Shown one piece after another: positions 6,641 to 16,230 of a DNA stretch of 42,702 bases (the stretch's first letter is position 1; each line of letters begins with the position of its first letter). The position numbers and the translations under genes are program-made. Source of the stretch: Burkholderia singularis (GTDB lineage Bacteria; Pseudomonadota; Gammaproteobacteria; Burkholderiales; Burkholderiaceae). The notes under the pieces were generated by a model. The model saw only the letters and a program-made list of their open reading frames with translations. It made no database searches and was not told the origin of the DNA. Location: assembly GCF_900176645.1 (NCBI RefSeq), contig NZ_FXAN01000071.1, positions 1 to 42,702 of the forward strand, given 5' to 3'.

Positions 6641-6759
6641 CCATCTGTGCGCCACGGCGCCCGCTTTCGTCCCCAATTGCCGCCCCCCCGGCCCGCCACG
6701 TTGCGTCAGCAGCGCGCGTCATCAGCTTTTCATCGACGCCCGCGACAATACCGAAGACG

Positions 6760-6769
6760 AAAACGTTTA
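6760..6769. promoter_or_regulatory. Candidate LacI-family operator
   Basis: AAACGTTT is a perfect palindrome with the central CG typical of LacI/GalR operators. It lies 26 bases before the regulator start codon, which suggests autoregulation. It is a short match, and no second copy was seen before the transporter genes. Confidence 0.35.
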
Positions 6770-6793
6770 CATCCCATCACGCCGACCCACGCC

Positions 6794-7819
6794 ATGACGC
6801 CGACTATTCGAGATGTCGCCGCGCTTGCCGGCTGTTCGATCGCCACCGTGTCGCGCGCCATCAACGCGCCGCACACTGTCAGCCCGGCCACGCTCGCGAA
6901 AATCCGCGCCGCGATCGACACGCTGCGCTTCCGTCCGAACCCTCTCGGCCGGCAGTTGCGCAGCGAGCGCACGCAGTTGATCGGCGTGGTGCTGCCGACG
7001 CTGTCCAACCCGGTGTTCGCCGAATGCCTGCATGGCATCGACGAACTCGCATCGCGCGCGGGCTTCAAGCTGATCGTGATGTCGACCGAATACGACACGG
7101 CGCGCGAGCGGCATGCCATCGAAACGCTGCGCGCGCAGCGCGTCGAAGGGCTGGTGCTGACCGTCGCCGATGCCGATGCCCATCCGCTGCTCGACGCGCT
7201 CGACGACGAAGGCTCCGTCTACGTGCTGATGCACAACGACACGCCGCACCGCCCTTCGGTGGCGGTCGACAATTACCGCGCCGCATACGACGGCGTGCAG
7301 ATGCTGATCGGCCAAGGCCACCGGCACGTGCTGATGCTCACCGGCTCGCTCGACGCATCGGATCGCGCGCGGCAGCGTGCGCGCGGCTATGCGCAGGCGC
7401 TCGCCGATCACGGCCTCGCGCCGCTGGCCGCGCTCGAAGTCGACTTCAACGCTCAGACGCTGCCGCCCGCCGTGCTCGCGCATCTGAGCGCGCCCGCCAC
7501 GCGCCCGACCGCGCTCTTTTGCAGCAATGACTGGCTCGCAATGGTCGTGATGCGCGGGCTGCGCGATGCGCGCCTGACGGTGCCGCACGATATCTCGGTG
7601 CTCGGCTTCGACGGCCTTGCGGTTGGCGAGCTGCTCGCGCCGCCGCTCGCGAGCATCGCAACGCCGAATCGCGAAATCGGCCGCGCCGCGTGGCGGCGCC
7701 TGACCGAGCGCATCGCCGGCGAGCGCCATGCGCCGCTCGCGCTGACGCTGCCGCACACGTTGCGCGCGGGCGCGACCGTCGCGCCGCCTCGCGACGCGCA
7801 CGCGCCGAGGCTCGTGTGA
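6794..7819 (+). CDS. LacI-family transcriptional regulator
   Basis: The product is 341 residues. The N-terminal helix-turn-helix TIRDVAALAGCSIATVSRAI (residues 4-23) and hinge region are canonical for LacI/GalR. A periplasmic-binding-protein-like effector domain follows, from about residue 60 (LIGVVLPTLSNPVFAE) to the C-terminus, including the usual LFCSNDWLAM and ISVLGFDGLAVGELL phrases. The frame is open far upstream, but the ATG at 6794 places the helix-turn-helix at the expected N-terminus. It is the first gene before a binding-protein-dependent transporter on the same strand, so it probably controls that locus in response to the transported substrate. Such regulators usually repress. Confidence 0.92.
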   Translation: MTPTIRDVAALAGCSIATVSRAINAPHTVSPATLAKIRAAIDTLRFRPNPLGRQLRSERTQLIGVVLPTLSNPVFAECLHGIDELASRAGFKLIVMSTEYDTARERHAIETLRAQRVEGLVLTVADADAHPLLDALDDEGSVYVLMHNDTPHRPSVAVDNYRAAYDGVQMLIGQGHRHVLMLTGSLDASDRARQRARGYAQALADHGLAPLAALEVDFNAQTLPPAVLAHLSAPATRPTALFCSNDWLAMVVMRGLRDARLTVPHDISVLGFDGLAVGELLAPPLASIATPNREIGRAAWRRLTERIAGERHAPLALTLPHTLRAGATVAPPRDAHAPRLV

Positions 7820-7940
7820 TGCCGCCGCGGCGCCCTCCCGCCACCGCCGCGCCGACGCCGTCTCGGCACGCCGCGCGCCGCGCCGCCCATGCCGCCCCGA
7901 TCATCGATCGCCCATGCCTGCCCACTCAAGGAGACCTGCC

Positions 7941-9002
7941 GTGACTGTCCGCCGTTCGCTATTTCCGCGCCTGCCGCGCGCCGCGCTGCGCCGCGCCTGC
8001 GCCACCGCGCTGATGACGCTTGCCGCATCCGCACTGTCGGCCGCCGCACCCTCCGCGCACGCGGACGAAACCGCGATCTGCTACAACTGCCCGCCCGAAT
8101 GGGCAGACTGGGCCGCGCAGATCGCGGCGATCAAGCAGAACACCGGCATTCGCGTACCGTTCGACAATAAAAACTCCGGCCAGGCGATTGCGCAGCTCAT
8201 CGCCGAAGCGAAAAGCCCGGTCGCGGACGTCGTCTATCTCGGCGTGTCGTCGGCATTCCAGGCCAAGGACAAAGGCGTGATCGCGCCTTACAAGCCCGCG
8301 CACTGGAACGACGTCCCGGCAAACCTGAAAGATCCGCAGGGCTACTGGTTCGCGATCCATTCGGGCACGCTCGGCTTTTTCGTCAACAAGGACGCACTCG
8401 ACGGCAAGCCGGTGCCGCGCTCGTGGGCCGATCTGCTCAAGCCCGAGTACAAGGGCATGGTTGGCTATCTCGATCCGTCGAGCGCGTTCGTCGGCTATGC
8501 GGGCGCGGTTGCGGTGAACCAGGCGCTGGGCGGCAGCCTCGACAACTTTCAGCCGGCGCTCGACTGGTTCCGCAAGCTCAGGGCGAACCAGCCGATCGTG
8601 CCGAAGCAGACCGCCTATGCACGCGTGCTGTCGGGCGAGATTCCGATTCTGATCGACTACGACTTCGACGCGTATCGCGCGAAATATAAGGATCGCGCAA
8701 ACGTCGAATTCGTGATTCCGAGCGAGGGCACGATCTCGGTGCCCTATGTGATGAGCCTCGTCAAAGGCGCACCGCATGACGCGAACGGCAAGAAGGTGCT
8801 CGATTTCGTGCTGTCCGACGCGGGGCAGAAGCTGTGGGCCAACGCGTATCTGCGGCCAGTGCGCGCGCAGGCGCTCGCCGCCGACCTCGCGGCGAAGTTC
8901 CTGCCCGCCAGCGAATACGCGCGCGCGAAAAGCGTCGATTTCGGCAAGCTCGCGGCCGGCCAGCAAGCGTTCGGCCAGCGGTATCTTCAAGTGATGCAAT
9001 GA
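7941..9002 (+). CDS. Periplasmic solute-binding protein of an ABC importer
   Basis: The product is 353 residues from a GTG start with a strong AAGGAG at 7928-7933; a longer ATG form would put the ribosome binding site inside the gene. An N-terminal signal peptide (basic head, Ala/Leu core) ends in AHA-DE near residue 41. The mature part looks like the iron/putrescine-type extracellular binding family, with VADVVYLGVSSAFQAKDKG, FVNKDAL and WADLLKPEYKGMVGYLDPSS phrases. It is the first gene of the transporter set. The downstream phosphodiesterase suggests a phosphodiester or phosphorylated ligand, which is inference only; the fold alone would also allow iron or polyamine. Confidence 0.9.
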   Translation: MTVRRSLFPRLPRAALRRACATALMTLAASALSAAAPSAHADETAICYNCPPEWADWAAQIAAIKQNTGIRVPFDNKNSGQAIAQLIAEAKSPVADVVYLGVSSAFQAKDKGVIAPYKPAHWNDVPANLKDPQGYWFAIHSGTLGFFVNKDALDGKPVPRSWADLLKPEYKGMVGYLDPSSAFVGYAGAVAVNQALGGSLDNFQPALDWFRKLRANQPIVPKQTAYARVLSGEIPILIDYDFDAYRAKYKDRANVEFVIPSEGTISVPYVMSLVKGAPHDANGKKVLDFVLSDAGQKLWANAYLRPVRAQALAADLAAKFLPASEYARAKSVDFGKLAAGQQAFGQRYLQVMQ

Positions 9003-9047
9003 ATATTTCGTCACCCTGACGATTTGACGATTGGAAGGCGCTCTTCG

Positions 9048-9872
9048 ATGTCCGATCTCACGTTTCCCGTGCGCTGGCGCATCGCGCTCGTCGCACCCGC
9101 GCTCGCGGTGTTCGCCGCGTTCTGGCTGTTGCCGATGGCCGCGCTCGTTCGCTTGTCCGGCGGCGACGCGTTCGCCGATGCATACGTCGCGCTGCTGTCG
9201 AACGCGCGCTATATGAAGAGCCTTGCGGCCACGCTCGCGCTGTCGGCGGCCGTCACGCTCGTCACGCTCGTGCTGTCGACGCTCTCCGGGCTGTTGCTCG
9301 CGCGCCGCGAATTCGCGTTCAAGCGCGCGCTGATCGCACTGCTGACGTTTCCGCTCGCGTTCCCGGGCGTCGTCGTCGGCTTCATGGTGATCATGCTCGG
9401 GGGGCGGCAAGGCCTGATCGGCATGCTGAGCGCGAAGCTCACCGGCAGCAAGTGGGTGTTCGCGTATTCCGTCGCGGGGCTCTTCGCCGGTTATCTGTAT
9501 TTCTCGATTCCGCGCGTGATCGTCACGGTGATCGCCACCGCGTCGAAACTCGATGCGTCGCTGGAGGAGGCGGCGCGCTCGCTTGGCGCATCGCCGCTGC
9601 AAGTGTTGCGCGACATCGTGCTGCCCGCGCTCGCGCCCGGCCTCGCCGCCGCGGGCGCGATCTGCTTTGCGACCGCGATGGGCGCATTCGGCACCGCCTT
9701 CACGCTCGCCACCGATCTGAACGTGCTGCCGATGACGATCTACACGGAGTTCACGCTGAACGCGAACGTCGCGGCCGCCGCGGGATTGTCGATCGTGCTC
9801 GGGCTCGTCACATGGACGGTGCTCGCGCTCGCGCGCAGCGTGAGCGGCCAGACGGCCGCCGCCTGCGCATGA
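9048..9872 (+). CDS. ABC transporter permease 1
   Basis: The product is 274 residues with about six transmembrane helices. The ATG at 9048 is preceded by GGAAGG; an earlier in-frame ATG at 9024 would overlap that site. The cytoplasmic EAA loop, which docks on the ATPase, is visible as EEAARSLGASPLQVLRDIVL about two thirds along. It belongs to the binding-protein-dependent inner-membrane permease family. Together with the next permease it should form the heterodimeric channel. The pair resembles the 2-component permeases of iron(III), thiamine and phosphonate-type importers. Confidence 0.9.
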   Translation: MSDLTFPVRWRIALVAPALAVFAAFWLLPMAALVRLSGGDAFADAYVALLSNARYMKSLAATLALSAAVTLVTLVLSTLSGLLLARREFAFKRALIALLTFPLAFPGVVVGFMVIMLGGRQGLIGMLSAKLTGSKWVFAYSVAGLFAGYLYFSIPRVIVTVIATASKLDASLEEAARSLGASPLQVLRDIVLPALAPGLAAAGAICFATAMGAFGTAFTLATDLNVLPMTIYTEFTLNANVAAAAGLSIVLGLVTWTVLALARSVSGQTAAACA

Positions 9873-9897
9873 CCGCGCGAGCCGCGAGGATTCGACG

Positions 9898-10806
9898 ATG
9901 AACGCTCCCGCCCCTGCCCACCGCACCGCGCGCCGCGCACCGAACTGGCTGGCCGCGATCCAATGGGCGGTCACGCTCGCGCTCGGCGCCTTCCTGATCG
10001 TGCCCGTTGCGATGTCGGTGCTCGCCGGGCTCACAGTCAACTATTTCCACGGGCTGTCGAGCGGCCTCACGCTGCGCTGGCTCGGCCAGGTGTGGACGCA
10101 ATATCGCGATTCGGTTTTCCTGTCGCTCGAGATCGCGTTCGCGACGCTCGCCATCACGCTCGTCACCGGCGTGCCCGCCGGCTACGCGCTCGCGCGCAGC
10201 CGCGGCCGCGCATCGCGGCTCATCGAGGAAGCGCTCGTGCTGCCCGTGGCATTGCCGGGCCTCGCTTCCGCGCTCGCGCTGCTTACCGTCTACGGCGGCT
10301 GGTCCGCGTTCCGCACCAGTCCGTGGTTCATCGTCGCCGGGCATGTCGTGTTCACGCTGCCGTTCATGGTGCGCGCGGTCGCGGCGGTCGCCGCGCGAGC
10401 CGATCTGCGCACGCTCGAGGAAGGCGCGGCCAGTCTCGGCGCTTCGTTCGCCGTGCGCTTCGCGAGCGTCGTGCTGCCGAATTTGCGCGACGGCATCGTC
10501 GCCGGCGGGCTCGCCGTGCTGACGCTGTCGATCGGCGAATTCAACCTGACGTGGATGCTGCATACGCCCGACACGAAAACGCTGCCGGTCGGGCTGGCCG
10601 ATACCTACGCGTCGCTGCGGCTCGAAATCGGCAGCGCGTACACGATCCTGTTCCTGCTGATGACACTGCCGCTGCTGATCGCGATGCAGCGGCTCGGCGT
10701 CGATCCGACCGGCGCACGCAGCGGTGCGCGCCGTCGCCGCGCACTCGGCGTGCCGAGTGCCGGCAAGCGCGAGGCGCGGCGCGCCCCGCGTTTGGCGCGC
10801 CGATAA
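9898..10806 (+). CDS. ABC transporter permease 2
   Basis: The product is 302 residues with about six transmembrane helices. The EAA loop reads EEGAASLGASFAVRFASVVL. The ATG follows CGAGGA. The C-terminal 30 residues are strongly basic (ARRRRALGVPSAGKREARR) and probably cytosolic. It starts 25 bases after permease 1, so the two are co-transcribed. A 135-base gap containing a heptamer repeat array then separates it from the ATPase gene, an unusual break inside a transporter operon. Confidence 0.9.
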   Translation: MNAPAPAHRTARRAPNWLAAIQWAVTLALGAFLIVPVAMSVLAGLTVNYFHGLSSGLTLRWLGQVWTQYRDSVFLSLEIAFATLAITLVTGVPAGYALARSRGRASRLIEEALVLPVALPGLASALALLTVYGGWSAFRTSPWFIVAGHVVFTLPFMVRAVAAVAARADLRTLEEGAASLGASFAVRFASVVLPNLRDGIVAGGLAVLTLSIGEFNLTWMLHTPDTKTLPVGLADTYASLRLEIGSAYTILFLLMTLPLLIAMQRLGVDPTGARSGARRRRALGVPSAGKREARRAPRLARR

Positions 10807-10830
10807 ACGCCGGCTGCATCGCGCGGGCCA

Positions 10831-10941
<111 letters not shown>

Positions 10942-10942
<1 letters not shown>

Positions 10943-11976
10943 TGACGATGAAACTCGAATCCGTTCCGATCACTTTGTCCCGCTGCGCGAAAACCTTCCA
11001 CGGCACACGCGTGCTCGAACCGCTCGATCTCACGATCCGCGCGGGCGAAACGCTCGTGCTGCTCGGCCCGTCCGGCTGCGGCAAAACGACGACGCTGCGC
11101 CTGATCGCCGGGCTCGACATCCCCGATGCGGGCGGCGCGATCGTCTTCGGTAACGAAGACGTGACCGCCAGGCCGATCGACAAGCGCGGCGTCGGCATGG
11201 TGTTTCAAAACTACGCGCTGTTTCCGAATCTGTCGGTGCGCGGCAACGTCGGCTACGGGCTGAAGATTCGCAAGATGCCGCCCGCCGTGCTGCGCGCGCG
11301 GGTCGACGAGCTGCTCGCGATGATGCGGCTCGAAGCGCATGCGGACAAACCCGTCGACGCGCTGTCGGGCGGCCAGCGTCAGCGCGTCGCGCTGGCGCGC
11401 GCGCTCGCGGTGCGCCCGCGCGTGCTGCTGCTCGACGAGCCGCTGACCGCGCTCGATGCGCAACTGCGCGACACGTTGCGCCGCGAAATGAACGCGTTGC
11501 TGCGCGCGCTCGGCGTGACGACCGTTTACGTCACGCACGACCAGGCCGAGGCGATGGAACTCGCCGACCGGATCGTCGTGATGAGCGCGGGCAGAATCGA
11601 GCAGATCGGCACGCCGCGCGACATCTACTACCGTCCGGCGAACCGCGCGGTCGCGCGCTTCATCGGCACGCTGAACCGTCTCGAAGGCGCGTGGCGCGAC
11701 GGCGCGCTCGTCACGACAGGCGGCGTGATCGCCGCCGCCGTGCCGGCCAGCGAATTATTCTTTCGGCCGGAGGATGCGCGCATCGTCGCCCCGGACGCAG
11801 CCGCGCTGCGCGGCCGGATCGCGCACTGCGCGTTTCTCGGTGAGCGCACGCGCGTCACCGTCGAGCATGCCGCGCCCGATGCGCTCGTCGTCGACATGCC
11901 CGGGCGCATCGATTTCGCATGTGGCACGGCGGTCGGCATCGAGATCGCGCCCGAAGGCCTGCTCGCGCTCGGCTGA
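10942..11976 (+). CDS. ABC transporter ATP-binding subunit
   Basis: The product is 344 residues. Walker A GPSGCGKT is at 42-49, the Q-loop at about 89 (MVFQNYALFP), signature LSGGQRQRVALARAL at 141-155, Walker B LLLDEP at 162-167, and the switch His at 199 (YVTHD). A C-terminal TOBE-like regulatory part follows (about 240-344), as in PotA, FbpC and UgpC proteins. Starts at 10942 and 10948 are both possible, and neither has a purine-rich ribosome binding site because the heptamer array occupies that position. It should power the two permeases encoded upstream. Confidence 0.93.
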
Positions 11977-12044
11977 CGCACGGCCGTCAACACTGGCACA
12001 CTGGCCACCACACCGGCCGCCACAAAGAACCACAAGGAACGACG

Positions 12045-12872
12045 ATGCTGCTTGCCCATATCAGCGATCTGCACATCAAACGGCCCGGTGCGCTCGCGTA
12101 TCGGCGCGTCGACACCGCCGCGCATTTCACGCGCTGCGTCGCGCGGCTCAATGCGCTGACGCCGCGTCCGGACGCGGTGCTGATCACCGGCGATCTGACC
12201 GACTTCGGCACCGACGACGAATATGCGCATCTGAAATCGCTGCTCGCGCCGCTGGAGATGCCGTATTACCTGCTCGTCGGCAATCACGACGATCGCGCGG
12301 CGTTGCGGCGCGCGTTCGTCGAGCGGGCGGAATTGCACACGGGCGGCGAGTTCGTGCAGTACACGATCGACGCCGGGCCGCTGCGCGTGATCGCGCTCGA
12401 TTCGCAGATGCCGGGCACGAGCGGCGGCACGCTGTGCGACGCGCGGCTCGCATGGCTCGAAGCCGAACTGGACGCGGCGCGCGCGCGGCCGGTCGTGGTC
12501 GCGCTTCATCATCCACCGTTCGTCTCCGGCATCGAGCACATGGATGCGATGCGGCTCGCCCCGCCCGACGCCGGCCGCCTCGACGCGCTGCTGCGACGCC
12601 ACCCGAACGTCGAACGCGTGCTGTGCGGGCACGTGCACCGCGCGATGTTCGCGCGCTTCGGCGGAACGATCGCCTCGGCGGTGCCCGCGCCCGCGCATCA
12701 AGTCACATTCGATCTGGGCCGCGACGGCCCGTCGTCGTTCACGATGGAGCCGCCCGCGTTCGCCGTGCATCGCTACGCGCCGGCAACCGGCATGACGTCG
12801 CATCACGTCTATGTCGATGCGAGCGACGGGCCGTATCCGTTCTTCGATCCGGCCGGCGGGTTGATCGACTGA
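12045..12872 (+). CDS. GpdQ-like cyclic-nucleotide/glycerophosphodiester phosphodiesterase
   Basis: The product is 275 residues. The ATG follows AAGGAAC; the frame is open earlier, but that extension is shadow sequence. It shows a complete binuclear metallophosphoesterase site: Asp8-x-His10 (ISDLH), Asp50 (TGDL), Asn80-His81-Asp82 (GNHDD), His155 (LHHPP), and His196-x-His198 (CGHVH). Start, spacing and length match class III phosphodiesterases such as Enterobacter GpdQ, which hydrolyses glycerophosphodiesters, and CpdA, which hydrolyses cAMP. No signal peptide is seen, so it is cytoplasmic. It follows a complete ABC importer, suggesting uptake then hydrolysis of a phosphodiester. The substrate is not proven. 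Confidence 0.9.
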   Translation: MLLAHISDLHIKRPGALAYRRVDTAAHFTRCVARLNALTPRPDAVLITGDLTDFGTDDEYAHLKSLLAPLEMPYYLLVGNHDDRAALRRAFVERAELHTGGEFVQYTIDAGPLRVIALDSQMPGTSGGTLCDARLAWLEAELDAARARPVVVALHHPPFVSGIEHMDAMRLAPPDAGRLDALLRRHPNVERVLCGHVHRAMFARFGGTIASAVPAPAHQVTFDLGRDGPSSFTMEPPAFAVHRYAPATGMTSHHVYVDASDGPYPFFDPAGGLID

Positions 12873-13126
12873 CTGCCGGTGCCGCGTAGCGCAGCGCGCC
12901 GCGGCCGGCATCGCCTGGCGCGCGGCCCCGGTCGGCACACGCGCCGCCCCATATGCGCAGACCGCGTCGACAGACAAGCCGGCCTCATCAACAGGCCGGC
13001 CCCATAGACAGGTCGATCCGCTCATCGGGCATCGTGCGCGCCGCGCAAGCGCCGCCGGCATCCGCGCAAGCGCACGCCGCGCACGCCGCACGCCGCGCTC
13101 GGCACGCAGGCCCGCTCGGCGCCGGT

Positions 13127-13540
13127 TCAGCGCCGGCTGCCGAACCGGTCGAAGACGGCAAGCAGATCGGCCAGCGCCTGCCTGCACGCCGCGGCTTGCG
13201 GCTTGTCGGCGCGCAGTGCCGCGAGCGCGCGGTCGATCGCGTCGTCGACCGTATGCCAATCGGCCGCGGCCCGCGGTTTCAGCGACGGCTCGGCGTCGTC
13301 CCATGACGTCTCCAGATCCTTGATGCGCGCCTTCGCGCCGGCGAGATCGCCTGTGTCGACGAGCTTGGCCGTATCGGCGGCAATCGCCCGGAACGGCGAC
13401 AAATCGCCGAGTTTCGACGCGACGGCCGCTTCGGCCGACAGCAGCGCGACGGCACCGTGCCGCGACACGCTGCCGATACCGAATGCGGCGCCCGCGAGCA
13501 CCGGAGCAAGGGCGAATGCGACGAGCTTGCGCTTGTTCAT
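13127..13540 (-). CDS. Small exported helical protein of unknown function
   Basis: The product is 137 residues. The start at 13540 is set by GGAGAAACAGC just before the ATG and by the signal-like [20 protein letters not shown]. The mature part is helical, with [20 protein letters not shown] and [17 protein letters not shown] phrases. I recall this type beside COG4705 membrane proteins, but I know no function. It is downstream of such a gene here, 96 bases away on the same strand. Automatic pipelines sometimes call relatives histidine kinases, but no kinase motif is present. Confidence 0.78.
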   Translation of the reverse strand: MNKRKLVAFALAPVLAGAAFGIGSVSRHGAVALLSAEAAVASKLGDLSPFRAIAADTAKLVDTGDLAGAKARIKDLETSWDDAEPSLKPRAAADWHTVDDAIDRALAALRADKPQAAACRQALADLLAVFDRFGSRR

Positions 13541-13636
13541 GCTGTTTCTCCACGAATGAATCGAATGATTTGAAGCAATGCGGCGCACATGGCGCATGCG
13601 GCGCAGGCGTCTGGCCCGGCCGTCTGCGGCATGCGT

Positions 13637-14431
13637 TCAGCGCCGTTGCGGCGACGCGCCGGGCTGGCCGCCGCGCACGGCGGCCACCGACAAGCCCGCG
13701 ACGAGCACGACGATGACCGCGACAAACGCGGCGCTCGTCTTGATCGTGCCGAGCCCAAGGCCGCCGTACATCTGCGCCTGCGACAGAAAATCGCCCAGCG
13801 ACGCGCCAAGCGGGCGCGTGAGGATGTACGCGAGCCAAAACACAAGCACACGGTTCATCCCGAGCGCCGCGGCCACGGCGGCGAGCGCGATCGCGCCGCC
13901 GAACGCCACGATCCCAAGCCGGAAACCGAGACCGAGCGCCTCGGTCGCGAGATCGCCCGCCGCGGTGCCGAGCGCGAACGTCAGCAGGATCGCGGCCCAG
14001 TAGAACCCCTCGCGGCGCGGCGTGACGATCGTGTGAATCGACAGCGTGCGTTCGCAGCGATACCAGAGCGCGAACGTCACCGCGAGCGCCGCGGCGAACA
14101 GCGGCGTGCTGACGTAGAGGCTGACGCCGAGGCCGTCGGTCAGCGCGTCGGTGATCTGCGTGCCGGCCACGCTGACGAGCACGATCGCCAGCCAATACCG
14201 CCACGGCACATAGGCGCGCGCGCGCAACTGGAGCGCCAGCGCGGCACTCAGCAGGCACGCCGTCAGCACGCCCGTGACGGCCGCGCCCAGCCCGACGTGC
14301 ACCGCCAGATAATCGGCGCCGGTCTCGCCGACCGTCGTCGACATGATCTTGATGACCCAGAAGGCCAGCGTGACCTCCGGAACCTTGTTGAGCATGCCGG
14401 GGGCGGCATGCGAACGGATCGCAGGATTCAT
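13637..14431 (-). CDS. COG4705-type membrane-anchored protein
   Basis: The product is 264 residues, started by AAGGAGAGTCCG before the ATG at 14431. It is mostly membrane, about seven or eight helices. The distinctive repeated signature is visible: NKVPEVTLAFWVIKIMSTTV then GETGADYL near the N-terminus, TFALGTAAGDL in the second half and LTRPLGASLGDFL near the end. This pattern is typical of the uncharacterised COG4705 family. The paired Gly-Asp motifs in membrane helices hint at ion or metal handling, but no substrate is known to me. It probably forms an operon with the small exported protein downstream and is divergent from the MFS gene at 14696. Confidence 0.82.
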   Translation of the reverse strand: MNPAIRSHAAPGMLNKVPEVTLAFWVIKIMSTTVGETGADYLAVHVGLGAAVTGVLTACLLSAALALQLRARAYVPWRYWLAIVLVSVAGTQITDALTDGLGVSLYVSTPLFAAALAVTFALWYRCERTLSIHTIVTPRREGFYWAAILLTFALGTAAGDLATEALGLGFRLGIVAFGGAIALAAVAAALGMNRVLVFWLAYILTRPLGASLGDFLSQAQMYGGLGLGTIKTSAAFVAVIVVLVAGLSVAAVRGGQPGASPQRR

Positions 14432-14695
14432 CGGACTCTCCTTGTCTCGCGGCGTGAATCGCATCGTGCGAGCCGTGCCGCTACGGCACCGGCGGGTGCC
14501 GCCGGCGCTCGAGGCTCGCTTGGACGCCACTATGCGAGCCGCGCGCTTAAGACCAGCTTAACGAAGCGGCCGTCAGCGGATTTTCGTGGCCTCCGGTATG
14601 ATCGGCGCTCCGGCCTTGCGCCGTCCCGACTCACCGGCCCAGCCCGGCCGCGCATGCCGCGCGGCCGGGCGCGCCGATTCTTCCGTACACGCGTC

Positions 14696-15892
14696 ATGTC
14701 CGCCTCGAACCCTGTTTTCGCCGATGCGTCGCGCCGCGACTCGCGCGGCTTGTTGCTGCTGCTCGCGATCATCGCGGGCGTTTGCGTCGCGAACATCTAT
14801 TACAACCAGCCGCTGCTCGACAGCTTTCGCCTATCGTTTCCGGGCGACGCAGCATGGATCGGCGTCGTGCCGACCGCCACGCAGCTCGGCTACGCGACCG
14901 GCATGTTCGTGCTCGCGCCGCTCGGCGACCGCTTCGACCGGCGCACGCTGATGCTGGTGCAGATCGCCGGGCTGTCGCTCGCGCTCGTCGCCGCCGCCAC
15001 GGCGCCGACGCTCGCCGTGCTCGCGGCCGCGAGCCTCGCGATCGGCATCCTCGCCACGGTCACGCAGCAGGCCGTGCCGTTCGCCGCCGAGATCGCGCGG
15101 CCCGCCGAGCGCGGGCAGGCAGTCGGCACCGTGATGAGCGGGCTGTTGCTCGGCATCCTGCTCGCGCGCACCGCGGCTGGCTTCGTCGCCGAATATTTCG
15201 GCTGGCGCGCGGTGTTCGGCGCGTCGGTCGCGGCGCTCGCCGCGCTCGCGGCCGTGATCGCGATGCGCCTGCCGCGCAGCACGCCGACGTCGACGCTGCC
15301 ATACGGCAAGCTCCTCGCATCAATGTGGCAGCTCGCGCGCGAATTGCGCGGGCTGCGCGAAGCATCGGCAACCGGCGCGGCGATCTTTGCCGCGTTCAGC
15401 GCGTTTTGGCCGGCGCTCACGTTGCTGCTCGCCGGCGCACCGTTTCATCTCGGCCCGCAGGCAGCGGGGCTGTTCGGCATCGTCGGCGCATGCGGCGCGC
15501 TCGCCGCGCCCTATGCAGGCCGCTTCGCGGACAAGCGCGGCCCGCGCGCGATCGTGACACTCGCGATCGCGCTCGTCGCCATATCGTTCGTGATTTTCGC
15601 GTTGTCGGGGACGAGCCTCGTTGGGCTCGTGATCGGCGTGATCGTGCTCGACATCGGCGTGCAGGCCGCGCAGATCTCGAATCAATCGCGCATCTACGCA
15701 CTCAAGCCCGAAGCGCGCAGCCGCGTGAACACGGTCTACATGGTCTGCTATTTCGTCGGTGGCGCGATCGGCTCGTGGGCGGGCGTTACCGCATGGCGCG
15801 CGACGGGATGGCTTGGCACGTGCGCGGTGGGGTTGCTGTTCGCGCTCGTCGCGGCGTTCGTTCACTACAAAGGCCGGGCGGATACAGCGTAA
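14696..15892 (+). CDS. Major facilitator superfamily exporter
   Basis: The product is 398 residues with 12 predicted transmembrane helices. The frame is open far upstream, but the ATG at 14696 starts a normal MFS N-terminus (GLLLLLAIIAGVCVANIYYN). The loop 2-3 signature is present as APLGDRFDRRTLML, and its mirrored copy in the second half as GRFADKRGPRAIVTL. The IYYNQPLL phrase near the start is typical of the YgaY/YnfM-like drug-efflux group. The substrate cannot be read from sequence. It reads away from the COG4705 gene, with about 265 bases between the starts. Confidence 0.9.
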   Translation: MSASNPVFADASRRDSRGLLLLLAIIAGVCVANIYYNQPLLDSFRLSFPGDAAWIGVVPTATQLGYATGMFVLAPLGDRFDRRTLMLVQIAGLSLALVAAATAPTLAVLAAASLAIGILATVTQQAVPFAAEIARPAERGQAVGTVMSGLLLGILLARTAAGFVAEYFGWRAVFGASVAALAALAAVIAMRLPRSTPTSTLPYGKLLASMWQLARELRGLREASATGAAIFAAFSAFWPALTLLLAGAPFHLGPQAAGLFGIVGACGALAAPYAGRFADKRGPRAIVTLAIALVAISFVIFALSGTSLVGLVIGVIVLDIGVQAAQISNQSRIYALKPEARSRVNTVYMVCYFVGGAIGSWAGVTAWRATGWLGTCAVGLLFALVAAFVHYKGRADTA

Positions 15893-16230
15893 GCGCGCGC
15901 GGCGAGGCGCTTGGCTGGGGCTTCAAGTCTTCGGATCAAGTCTTCGGAACGTTTGAAGGCCCGGAGTTCGACGAGCGACCTTCGAATCGTGTCGACGCTG
16001 CTCAACGCGTGTGGCATCGAGCCGCCGAGTCGCATCTCGAATCCTAACGAGCCGTTCCGGACGATTCGCCGCGCAGCGACGAATACTGCGCATCCATACC
16101 GCAAACCGCCGGGCCGCAATCAGCGCGCCGCGGCCAACGGCAAGCGCGAGCCGCCCGCGACCGCCGGACTGCATGAACGCGCGCAACGGCCGGCGCCCGC
16201 CGGCGCGCTGCGCGTGAACGCTACCGCGGC
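15893..16230. other. Intergenic region with a 13-bp tandem duplication
   Basis: No gene is supported in these 338 bases between the MFS stop and the converging YedA-like stop. TCAAGTCTTCGGA occurs twice back to back at 15923-15948. No clear terminator hairpin with a T tract was found. Confidence 0.6.

Noticed and set aside
5633..6793. N-terminal extension of the LacI-type gene
   Set aside because: The open frame crosses the integrase and the tRNA gene; the helix-turn-helix starts at 6794, the normal N-terminus.
13589..14695. Long rightward frame joined to the MFS gene
   Set aside because: It is antisense to the COG4705-type gene with Arg-rich shadow composition; the MFS protein begins at 14696.
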